Below, in pieces: positions 1 through 5,070 of a stretch of 5,162 nt of DNA. The DNA lies in assembly GCA_030691805.1 (NCBI GenBank), contig JAUYDP010000088.1, forward strand, positions 1-5,162. The letters are read 5' to 3'. Both the position numbers and the translations under genes were made by a program. Source of the DNA: Dehalococcoidia bacterium. GTDB lineage: Bacteria; Chloroflexota; Dehalococcoidia; JAUYDP01. Every line of letters begins with the position of its first letter. Position 1 is the stretch's first letter. The notes under the pieces were generated by a model, which was not told the DNA's origin, searched no databases, and was given only the letters and a program-made list of their open reading frames with translations.

Positions 1-1050
1 TCCATCATCTCTGGCACAGTAAAGGGCCCGACCGGCTCCCCCTTGGATGGGGCATGGGTCTGGGCCGACTTGCCGCGAACTTCCAACAGCCCCGCCCGGT
101 TCGTCAAGGGACAGGTGAGCAAGGATGGGGGTAAGTATAGCCTGTGGCTGCCGTCCAGCAGTACCTATAATATCCGGGCTGCTGTGGCCGAGGAGAGAGG
201 CTACATTTCCCCGGAGATGGTGGCAGTCACCATCACCGTGCCCGCGACCATCACCCAGGACCTGCAATTCAGGCAATCTGACGCCCGGATTCAGGGGGTT
301 GTAACGCTGGGCGGCTCTGCTCACGCCTCTTTCGTCAGGGCTTGGGGTGAGAAGGGAGGCCAGGCGACGGCCACTGCGGGTGACGACGGGAGTTATACCC
401 TGAGCGTCACCAAGAACGACCGCTGGCGCCTCGTGGCGGTGTCAGAGGTTGGAGGGAAGCTCTACCGCAGCGACCCGGCGATAATCTCTGTAGGCGAGAC
501 AACTCCGATCATCTTCAACCTGACGCTGAAGGAGGTAGGCACAGTCCCAACTTCTGTCTCCATAACCTTTGATGCCAGCCAGATGCAGGTCATTAGCCTC
601 TCTGACGGCACCCAGGTCACCATACCCGGAGGGGCGCTGGCGGTCTCCGGGACCGTAAGCGTTCTGGCGGTGCCCAAGTCCAGTGTGCCCGCCCAGAAAG
701 GGGCGGAGCCCTTGAGCCTGGGCTACGACCTGGCGGCCACTTACGCCGATGGCAACGCCATTACCAGCTTCTTGCGGAATGTTACGGTGGTTATCAACTA
801 CACCGAGGCGCAACTGGCGGCCCTGGGGATTACCGAGGACCAGGTGGTGGCCAAGTACTGGGATACCACGACCTCTACCTGGAAGACCCCTGACAACGTC
901 ATTCAGGACAGGGAGAACAATACCCTGACCATATCCACCAACCACTTCACCATCTTCGCGGGCGTCTTGGGCAGCGGAGACATCACGGCCGGGGCACTGA
1001 CCAAGATCTACGTGCCCTTTGCGGCAAAGAACAGCAGCGGGGGGTGGTAA
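1..1050 (+). CDS. Exported multi-domain beta-sandwich protein, 3' part only (two carboxypeptidase-regulatory-like repeats plus a ZU5-like 'TIPGGAL' domain)
   Basis: The frame is open from base 1, so the 5' end lies outside the window; the visible part is 349 residues. Two tandem Ig-like/CarboxypepD_reg-like units are seen, at roughly residues 2-75 and 95-165. Each has the pattern I-x-G-x-V, then an 'A-x-x-x-A' strand, then 'DGxYxLxV' and a closing strand. A third region (about 185-320) contains 'VTIPGGAL' (206-213) and ends in 'NHFTIF' (314-319), a pairing known from ZU5-like and related surface beta-sandwich domains. No catalytic motif is visible. The last residues include 'KIYVPFAAKN' (335-344), resembling the short 'YLPLV' tails I associate with Chloroflexota exported proteins (inference). 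The composition (rich in Thr, Ser, Val and Gly, no Cys) suits an extracellular protein, probably cell-surface or secreted. Function is unknown; an adhesin or a domain appended to a missing N-terminal enzyme are both possible. Confidence 0.85.
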   Translation, partial: SIISGTVKGPTGSPLDGAWVWADLPRTSNSPARFVKGQVSKDGGKYSLWLPSSSTYNIRAAVAEERGYISPEMVAVTITVPATITQDLQFRQSDARIQGVVTLGGSAHASFVRAWGEKGGQATATAGDDGSYTLSVTKNDRWRLVAVSEVGGKLYRSDPAIISVGETTPIIFNLTLKEVGTVPTSVSITFDASQMQVISLSDGTQVTIPGGALAVSGTVSVLAVPKSSVPAQKGAEPLSLGYDLAATYADGNAITSFLRNVTVVINYTEAQLAALGITEDQVVAKYWDTTTSTWKTPDNVIQDRENNTLTISTNHFTIFAGVLGSGDITAGALTKIYVPFAAKNSSGGW

Positions 1051-1055
1051 AGCCT

Positions 1056-1580
1056 TCACGTCGGGGACCCTACTTCAACGAAGCCGTGTTCCACGCCATA
1101 CGCCCAGGCGTCGAGCCATGGAGGCCTGATGCCCGATTGGCTTAGAATCGTGGCCACGTGGGAACGGTGCTCGGTGCCGTGGTTAATAGCCTGGATCAAA
1201 GGGATCGCCGCCTGGATGGCGAACGGCTTGCCCTGCCAGGCGTTCGGCTTGGTCAGCCACGTGCCTCGGAGCACCTGAGTGGGCTCGATTCCCGCTGCAA
1301 TACCTACCAGTTTCTCACCGCTGCGGCGGGCCCGCTGCCGAAGCTCATCGAAGCTGGGAAAGCCAATGCCGGCGCTGAGCGTATGAACAGGCTCGTGGTC
1401 TGTCAGTAGGTTCACGTAGATTTCCTCACACGCGAGGATGTGGAGCAACGTATCCCGAACACGGCCGTAGGTTCCGGGTGCGGTGGCATCCAGTTGCTCG
1501 TCGTTGAGTCCGGCGCAGGCGTCCAGCACGCGCAGGTTCGCCCACAAGTTGTGTCTGAAGAGTTCGGTCAGAGTGTCCAT
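1056..1580 (-). CDS. DinB-family protein (putative metal-dependent four-helix bundle enzyme)
   Basis: A 174-residue protein of normal DinB/YfiT-superfamily size. The expected three metal-ligand histidines are present: H47 in 'LLHILACEE' (helix 2) and H134/H138 in 'INHGTEHRSHVATIL' (helix 4, the H-x3-H signature). 'LFRHNLWANLRVLDA' near the N terminus is the typical first helix. Members bind a divalent metal and act as thiol-dependent S-transferases or hydrolases; many have no known substrate, and none can be assigned here. Start choice: the ATG at 1580 lies 9 nt after a perfect AGGAGG (1590-1595). The ATG at 1589 directly abuts that SD, and the open frame extending further into the upstream gene (to 1772) has no SD. 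The gene follows the WecA/TagO-like gene by 44 bp on the same strand and may be co-transcribed. Its stop is 5 bp from the stop of the convergent gene. Confidence 0.88.
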   Translation of the reverse strand: MDTLTELFRHNLWANLRVLDACAGLNDEQLDATAPGTYGRVRDTLLHILACEEIYVNLLTDHEPVHTLSAGIGFPSFDELRQRARRSGEKLVGIAAGIEPTQVLRGTWLTKPNAWQGKPFAIQAAIPLIQAINHGTEHRSHVATILSQSGIRPPWLDAWAYGVEHGFVEVGSPT

Positions 1581-1589
1581 CGGGGGCAT

Positions 1590-1595
1590 CCTCCT
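1590..1595 (-). promoter_or_regulatory. Shine-Dalgarno of the DinB gene (decides the start)
   Basis: AGGAGG on the minus strand, 9 nt before the ATG at 1580 and 0 nt before the ATG at 1589. The spacing selects the inner ATG, giving an N terminus of M-D-T-L-T-E-L, which matches where the first family helix should begin. Confidence 0.75.
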
Positions 1596-1596
1596 T

Positions 1597-1619
1597 AAAA
1601 TTGGCCGGACAGGCCTTTT
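1597..1619 (-). terminator. Weak hairpin between the WecA/TagO-like and DinB genes
   Basis: Read on the minus strand: AAAA, GGCC, a 5-nt loop, GGCC, AA, TTTT. This gives a 4-bp GC stem extended by 4 A-U pairs around a 2-nt bulge. It lies just after the transferase stop and just before the DinB SD. The GC stem is short and the U-run is part of the stem, so it could be a leaky terminator, an mRNA 3'-end element or chance. Low confidence. Confidence 0.25.
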
Positions 1620-1624
1620 AGCTA

Positions 1625-2686
1625 CTAAACTGAAGGCTTTTGAGGCGCCTTGCGAGCTAGAATGGCCAGGGACCCAACGACGATGACCACCAGCCCACCC
1701 AGGGCATAGAGCTTGAGAAGTGGGTTGGGCAGGGCTATGGCCAGGGTGCCGAGAAGGGCCGAGAGTGCCCAAAGGATAAAGACGATGTGTCGCTCTGACA
1801 CGCCAAGGTCCTTAAGCCGGTAGTGAATATGTATGCGGTCTCCCAGGAAGGGTGAGCGTTTCTGGGAAAGCCTCCGGAGGATTATCCAGGCAGCGTCCAG
1901 AATCGGAATAGCCAGGACCAATAGCACTGTGGCAGCCTTTGCGCCTCCAATTACCGATAGCGAGGCCAGGGCATATCCGCAGAACAAAGCGCCGCAGGTG
2001 CCCAAGGTCAGCCGCGAAGGGTAGAGATTAAAGGGCAGAAAGCCCAGCACTGCCCCTGCCAGTGCCAGGGGTAGTATGGCTATTGTGAACTGGCCGGTGT
2101 CCACGCTGCGCACAAAGAGGATAGTAGAGGCGATCACGGTGATCCCGCCAGCCAGTCCGTCCAGACCATCTATGAAGTTGACGGCGTTCATGGCCCCCAC
2201 CAGCCAGACGATTGTGAAGGGGATGGAGGCGTATATTGGAAGCCAGATTAAGCTGTCCGTTAGGCCCGACGCCAGTGGGTTGGCGACGGCATCTATAATG
2301 ATGCCGCTGACAAGTGCAAGACCGGCGGCGGCCACCTGTACGGCCATTTGTGGCCAGGCGCCAAGTTCCCGGCGATCATCCCATGCGCCCATGGCCACCA
2401 CCGCCGAGCAGCCCACAAGAAGTCCGACGATCTTCTTTATCTCCTCTGCGGTCCTTCCTTCAACCCACGGCATGGTTGCCAGGATGGCTATTACAAAGGC
2501 CACGTAGAGCGCGATGCCTCCCAGACGGGGCTTGATGGGGCCTTCCTGCCGAGGACGGGGGCGGTCGGCGAAACCGTATCGTAGGGCTTTCGCCCGCAGG
2601 AGCGGGCTGGTCCCGAAAGAAATCAAGAAGGCTACCAGAAAGGCAGCTACAAATACCAGCGCCTGCTTATCTAAAAGCAACGTCAT
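1625..2686 (-). CDS. WecA/TagO-type polyprenyl-phosphate HexNAc-1-phosphate transferase (MraY-like superfamily) with a substituted catalytic-motif Asp
   Basis: A 353-residue polytopic membrane protein, the usual length for glycosyltransferase family 4. By family it transfers a HexNAc-1-phosphate, typically GlcNAc-1-P from UDP-GlcNAc, to undecaprenyl phosphate at the inner membrane face, starting surface-glycan synthesis. Motifs in order: an N-terminal membrane helix (about 9-30); 'KPRLGGIA' (52-59); 'AWDDRREL' with the Mg-binding Asp pair D103/D104; 'NFIDGLDGLAGG' (170-181); 'LGTCGALFCGYALA' (228-241); 'PILDAAWIILRR' (261-272); and 'DRIHIHYRLKDLG' (283-295), the HxHH-like motif with Tyr as the third residue. 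The fifth motif normally reads M-G-D-(S/T)-G; here the Asp is Thr230 (codon ACC). All other motifs are intact, so this does not look like a decaying gene. The ATG at 2686 has no SD, and a terminator hairpin ends about 9 nt before it. TTG at codon 3 is the only nearby alternative start. The family call is firm; the exact sugar and glycan are not known. Confidence 0.92.
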   Translation of the reverse strand: MTLLLDKQALVFVAAFLVAFLISFGTSPLLRAKALRYGFADRPRPRQEGPIKPRLGGIALYVAFVIAILATMPWVEGRTAEEIKKIVGLLVGCSAVVAMGAWDDRRELGAWPQMAVQVAAAGLALVSGIIIDAVANPLASGLTDSLIWLPIYASIPFTIVWLVGAMNAVNFIDGLDGLAGGITVIASTILFVRSVDTGQFTIAILPLALAGAVLGFLPFNLYPSRLTLGTCGALFCGYALASLSVIGGAKAATVLLVLAIPILDAAWIILRRLSQKRSPFLGDRIHIHYRLKDLGVSERHIVFILWALSALLGTLAIALPNPLLKLYALGGLVVIVVGSLAILARKAPQKPSV

Positions 2687-2694
2687 CCGGCAGC

Positions 2695-2721
2695 AAAAAG
2701 CCCCAAGCGGTAAGCCCGGGG
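2695..2721 (-). terminator. Intrinsic terminator after the BFN/zinc-ribbon operon
   Basis: On the minus strand the RNA reads CCCCGGGC, loop UUACC, GCUUGGGG, then C and five U. This is an 8-bp stem with two G-U wobbles and a 5-nt loop. On the plus strand the wobbles become A-C mismatches, so the element is oriented for minus-strand transcription. A further A-run (2724-2727) can pair with the U-run. It lies 37 bp after the zinc-ribbon stop and ends 8 nt before the ATG of the transferase gene, so it both ends the upstream operon and sits in the leader position of the next gene. Confidence 0.8.
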
Positions 2722-2758
2722 TCTTTTACTATAAGGTATTCTTTCAGCCCTAGCAGCT

Positions 2759-3082
2759 CTAGCTCTCGAATTGGGCGCCGAAATTGCCGTCGAAGCCTTC
2801 CAAGAAGAGGTGAACGTCCAGGACGTCGTCAGCGCTCACCGGCGCTGCCTCGCTGAACCGAGCCAGCTCTTCAGGCGTAAGGTCGGTGATAACTGGGGCG
2901 TTGGAGCCTTCCTTTATCAATGCCGCTACCAGTCCTCTGGCGCCGCAGTTCCGGCAGGATACGCTGATGAACCAGAGCTCTTGCTGGTGATAAACGATAC
3001 CGATATCCCCCGCCTCATAGCGCCGGCCACATTCGGTACAATTGATAGTGGTCATCAGGTCCTTCACCTGGTGGTCGTCCAT
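2759..3082 (-). CDS. Small zinc-ribbon protein of unknown function
   Basis: A 107-residue protein with one zinc-ribbon: C15-x2-C18 ('CTECGRRY') and C43-x2-C46 ('CRNCGARG'), separated by a 24-residue beta-rich stretch. The C-terminal half is acidic: 'DLTPEELARFSEAAPVSADD' (67-86), then 'VLDVHLFLEGFDGNF' (87-101), which looks like two amphipathic helices. No transmembrane segment or enzyme motif is present, so it is probably cytosolic. The start at 3082 has AGGAGG 4 nt upstream; M10 is an in-frame alternative without an SD. It lies 8 nt after the BFN gene, its SD overlapping that gene's stop codon, so the two are almost certainly co-transcribed and probably translationally coupled. I recognise no characterised family. 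A nucleic-acid-binding or protein-binding accessory to the BFN protein is possible, but this is inference from position only. Confidence 0.88.
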   Translation of the reverse strand: MDDHQVKDLMTTINCTECGRRYEAGDIGIVYHQQELWFISVSCRNCGARGLVAALIKEGSNAPVITDLTPEELARFSEAAPVSADDVLDVHLFLEGFDGNFGAQFES

Positions 3083-3086
3083 TTAC

Positions 3087-3092
3087 CCTCCT
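3087..3092 (-). promoter_or_regulatory. Shine-Dalgarno of the zinc-ribbon gene, overlapping the BFN stop codon
   Basis: AGGAGG on the minus strand, 4 nt before the ATG at 3082. Two of its six bases lie in the TAG stop codon (3091-3093) of the upstream BFN gene, a layout that favours translational coupling. Confidence 0.75.
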
Positions 3093-3624
3093 ACGAGCCA
3101 GAAGACTTGGGTTTGTCGAAATCCTCCAGGTCCAGGCTATTGATGAAATCGCGGAAGGGGGCCAGCTTCTGGATCTCCTCTTCGGTTAACTTCCTGGCGT
3201 ATTCGCCACCCTTTAATACCTCCGGCTCCATCACTATACCTGCCTTGTCCAGCACCGATTCAGCAGCGAAGATGGGCGCGCTGACCCTTACGGCCAGTGC
3301 CACAGCATCACTAGGACGGGAATCTACCTCCAGGTAGCGTCCGCCTGCATCCATTATAATACGAGCAAAGAAGGTGTCGTTGGCTAAATCGTTAATGATT
3401 ATGGACGTCACCTGTGCCCCTAACTCCCCGATGATGGACTTCATGAGGTCATGGGTTAGAGGTCGTGCCACCGAGACCTTCTGCAGTTCGTAAGCAATGG
3501 AATCTGCCTCGGCTGGGCCGATCCAAATAGGTAGATACCGGTCCGTGTTCTTCTCTTTCAGTATCAGCACGCGCTGGTAGTTCACCAGGCTAACTCGGAT
3601 GCTCTCCACGGTCATCTCGATCAC
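3091..3624 (-). CDS. Bifunctional nuclease (BFN, formerly DUF151) domain protein
   Basis: A 177-residue protein covering the whole BFN domain. Hallmarks, numbered from the GTG start: 'RYLPIWIGPAEADSIA' (29-44), 'RPLTHDLM' (54-61), 'VDSRPSDAVALAVR' followed by 'VSAPIF' (100-119), and the tail 'LAPFRDFINSLDLEDF' (154-169). Plant members of the family have been reported to have DNase and RNase activity; the role of bacterial members is poorly defined and no classical nuclease motif can be pointed to here. The protein is cytosolic, with no signal peptide. Start choice: AGGAGG (3631-3636) is directly against an in-frame TTG at 3630, 6 nt before the GTG at 3624, and 15 nt before the ATG at 3615. 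GTG has the best spacing and gives M-I-E-M-T-V-E-S, the usual family N terminus. It is the first gene of the minus-strand operon, with a well-formed promoter about 90 bp upstream. Confidence 0.93.
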   Translation of the reverse strand: MIEMTVESIRVSLVNYQRVLILKEKNTDRYLPIWIGPAEADSIAYELQKVSVARPLTHDLMKSIIGELGAQVTSIIINDLANDTFFARIIMDAGGRYLEVDSRPSDAVALAVRVSAPIFAAESVLDKAGIVMEPEVLKGGEYARKLTEEEIQKLAPFRDFINSLDLEDFDKPKSSGS

Positions 3625-3630
3625 GTCCAA

Positions 3631-3636
3631 CCTCCT
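3631..3636 (-). promoter_or_regulatory. Shine-Dalgarno of the BFN gene (decides the start)
   Basis: AGGAGG on the minus strand with zero spacing to a TTG (3630), 6 nt to a GTG (3624) and 15 nt to an ATG (3615). Only the GTG has a functional distance, so it is taken as the start. Confidence 0.75.
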
Positions 3637-3711
3637 GAGTACCCTTGGACACTAACTCCCTCGGAATACGCGGGTAAAGGTCGAAGGGCAACACCACACT
3701 TGAACATTTCT

Positions 3712-3740
3712 AATATAACAATCCAGCACACCTTTTTCAA
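3712..3740 (-). promoter_or_regulatory. Sigma-70-type promoter of the BFN/zinc-ribbon operon
   Basis: On the minus strand: TTGAAA (-35, 3735-3740), a 17-bp spacer, and TATATT (-10, 3712-3717). Each hexamer matches 5 of 6 consensus bases, with optimal spacing. Predicted transcription starts near 3705, leaving an untranslated leader of about 80 nt before the GTG at 3624. Confidence 0.7.
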
Positions 3741-3741
3741 C

Positions 3742-3749
3742 CCTATAGG
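3742..3749. promoter_or_regulatory. Palindrome between the two divergent -35 boxes (possible operator)
   Basis: CCTATAGG is a perfect 8-bp palindrome in the 13-bp gap between the minus-strand -35 (3735-3740) and the plus-strand -35 (3754-3759). An overlapping interrupted repeat, AACC-ctata-GGTT (3739-3751), reuses the same bases. A bound regulator could affect both promoters. An 8-bp palindrome can also arise by chance. Confidence 0.3.
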
Positions 3750-3753
3750 TTTT

Positions 3754-3784
3754 TTGACATTTGGTGTCTTTGATAGGCTATAAT
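3754..3784 (+). promoter_or_regulatory. Sigma-70-type promoter of the metallopeptidase lipoprotein gene, positioned for a leaderless mRNA
   Basis: TTGACA (3754-3759) and TATAAT (3779-3784) are both perfect consensus hexamers, separated by a longer-than-ideal 19-bp spacer. The -10 ends 7 nt before the ATG at 3792, so transcription should begin at or within a base or two of the start codon. An inverted repeat, GACA-n5-TGTC (3756-3768), overlaps the -35 and the spacer. Confidence 0.72.
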
Positions 3785-3791
3785 ACGGCCA

Positions 3792-5018
3792 ATGATCCGG
3801 AAGATGGGCGGGCGGCGTTTACTGGTGGTTTGCCTGTTGCTATTCGCGACTTCAGTGTCTTGCATCCCGCCGGAAGGGGTAGACCGTATTGCTGCGCCTT
3901 ACACTGAGGATACCATCAGGTACCATCTTGAGTCCATGTTCAACAGGGCAGCTTCAAATATTCTTTCTTCCACGGAGCCAGGTCTACTTGCTGACCAGGA
4001 TCTGGGAGAGATAGGACTGGTAGACGAATATTTCGTGTTAAACGGCCAGGTGAACAGGCTTAGTAAGGAGCTAACCGCCGCCAGGGCCCATGATACAGGC
4101 ACGATGAATATCTTGAGCGACCAACTGGACTGGGCACGAGGTAGGCGGCAGCTTCTCAAGGGACAGGTGGAGTCCATTATCACTAAACAGGTGGGCGAGG
4201 CGCTTTTGGCGGAAGGACTGGAACCTCCCAATATACCCCAAGGGGCGAATTGGTCGTTCCCCCCTTCGACATTCTTCCTGTTGAAATCACCCTTTGTGCT
4301 GGTCGTTTCCCCTAGAGATCGGATAGAGATAACCAGCAGTTACCTGCTGGCCTCCCAACTCTCCCTTTCAACCAGAGAGGGTATCGAGAGCCAGGTAGAA
4401 GGTGAAGGCGTCTCGGCAGTGGTAGGGGGTACGGAAGGATTCAGCCTGTATCCTGCATGGGTCTCAGAGGACGAATCCTTGCGGCAAACGCTGGAGATAG
4501 TGGCGCACGAGTGGACCCATGCCTATCTGTTCCTCTTCTTCCCACTTGGACGGGCCTATTTCCAGGACTACCAGATGCGGACGATGAACGAGACCGTGGC
4601 GGACATCGTTGGACGGGAGATTGGGGAAAGGGTCTACCGGCAGTATTACGCAGCGCTGGAACCACCGGCTCCTCAGGCCGCTGCCGCCGCGGTTGGGGAA
4701 AGGGATTCCGACTTCGGGCGGCAACTACGAAGCATCAGGGCGGCTGTGGAGCCTATGCTCGCTGAAAGGAGGGTGGAAGAGGCAGAGGCTTACATGGAGG
4801 CAGCCAGAAAACGACTGGCCGACAAGGGCTACTACTTACGCCGGCTCAATCAAGCGTACCTCGCCCTTCATGGGACCTATGCTACCAGGCCGGGATTCGA
4901 GTCAGCTATCGGAGCGGAGCTTAAAGCTATTCGTGCTAAAAGCTCGACGCTGGGTGAGTTCGTCCGCCTGGTGGGTAACGTTGCCAGCCCTGGTGACTTG
5001 CCACATCTTTCGGATTAG
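3792..5018 (+). CDS. Putative zinc-dependent metallopeptidase (gluzincin-like), predicted lipoprotein
   Basis: A 408-residue protein. The N terminus (1-24) is a signal peptide: basic residues R3, K4, R8 and R9, a hydrophobic core 'LLVVCLLLFAT', then 'SVSC' with C24 as probable lipid attachment site; Ser at -3 deviates from the usual Leu. Residues about 80-135 are charged and helical, likely a coiled coil. The core is 'VAHEWTHAYLF' with H239-E240-x-x-H243, the zinc-binding and general-base motif, then 'NETVADIVG' where E267, 24 residues after H243, is the likely third ligand. A low-complexity Pro/Ala linker (291-301) leads to a helical tail with 'RRLNQAYLALHGTY' (350-363). The HExxH...NExxAD order and the 'LNxAxL...Y' tail recall the putative aminopeptidase family DUF2265, but this is a distant resemblance, not an assignment. 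It should act outside the membrane; the substrate is unknown. The ATG at 3792 has no SD and sits 7 nt after a consensus -10; ATG 3804 is the alternative. Confidence 0.85.
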   Translation: MIRKMGGRRLLVVCLLLFATSVSCIPPEGVDRIAAPYTEDTIRYHLESMFNRAASNILSSTEPGLLADQDLGEIGLVDEYFVLNGQVNRLSKELTAARAHDTGTMNILSDQLDWARGRRQLLKGQVESIITKQVGEALLAEGLEPPNIPQGANWSFPPSTFFLLKSPFVLVVSPRDRIEITSSYLLASQLSLSTREGIESQVEGEGVSAVVGGTEGFSLYPAWVSEDESLRQTLEIVAHEWTHAYLFLFFPLGRAYFQDYQMRTMNETVADIVGREIGERVYRQYYAALEPPAPQAAAAAVGERDSDFGRQLRSIRAAVEPMLAERRVEEAEAYMEAARKRLADKGYYLRRLNQAYLALHGTYATRPGFESAIGAELKAIRAKSSTLGEFVRLVGNVASPGDLPHLSD

Positions 5019-5026
5019 TGTACTCT
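4998..5026 (+). promoter_or_regulatory. Possible promoter of the ferritin-like gene
   Basis: TTGCCA (4998-5003, 5 of 6 to consensus), a 17-bp spacer, and TACTCT (5021-5026, only 3 of 6, though with the key first, second and last bases). It starts within the end of the lipoprotein gene and would give a leader of about 40 nt. No terminator is visible between the two genes, so read-through from upstream is equally possible. Confidence 0.28.
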
Positions 5027-5070
5027 AGAACTTAGCCTCTGAATGGCGGAATTGTTACCAAGGAGGAATC

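Noticed and set aside
442..1059. A 205-codon open frame on the minus strand opposite the exported protein
   Set aside because: Shadow of the real plus-strand gene: no SD, Arg/Gly/His-rich composition and no recognisable motif.
1581..1772. A 64-residue N-terminal extension of the DinB protein, overlapping the transferase gene by 148 bp
   Set aside because: It has no SD, reads antisense-like low-quality sequence through a conserved gene's coding frame, and the AGGAGG at 1590-1595 points to the ATG at 1580, where the family's first helix begins.
2728..2756. A promoter for the transferase gene using TATAGT (2728-2733) on the minus strand
   Set aside because: No -35-like hexamer is found at 16-18 bp, there is no extended -10, and the resulting transcript would begin within the terminator stem.
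2755..2766. Short direct repeat AGCTCT-AGCTCT at the end of the zinc-ribbon gene
   Set aside because: Only two 6-bp copies, within the coding end; expected by chance.
2771..3337. A 188-codon open frame on the plus strand opposite the BFN and zinc-ribbon genes
   Set aside because: It runs antisense to two well-supported genes, has no SD or promoter, and its composition is that of reverse-frame translation.
3625..3630. TTG at 3630 as the start of the BFN gene
   Set aside because: It directly abuts the SD (zero spacing). The GTG at 3624 has 6-nt spacing and yields the usual family N terminus.
3625..3705. Riboswitch or structured leader in the roughly 80-nt BFN 5' untranslated region
   Set aside because: Only a small imperfect pairing (CCCTTCG with CGAGGG, one bulged base) is visible; there is no recognisable riboswitch core, terminator or anti-terminator pair.
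4441..5028. Open frames in other frames and on the minus strand within the lipoprotein gene
   Set aside because: They overlap the HEWTH core and conserved tail, are Arg/Pro-rich or otherwise unnatural, and have no ribosome-binding site.
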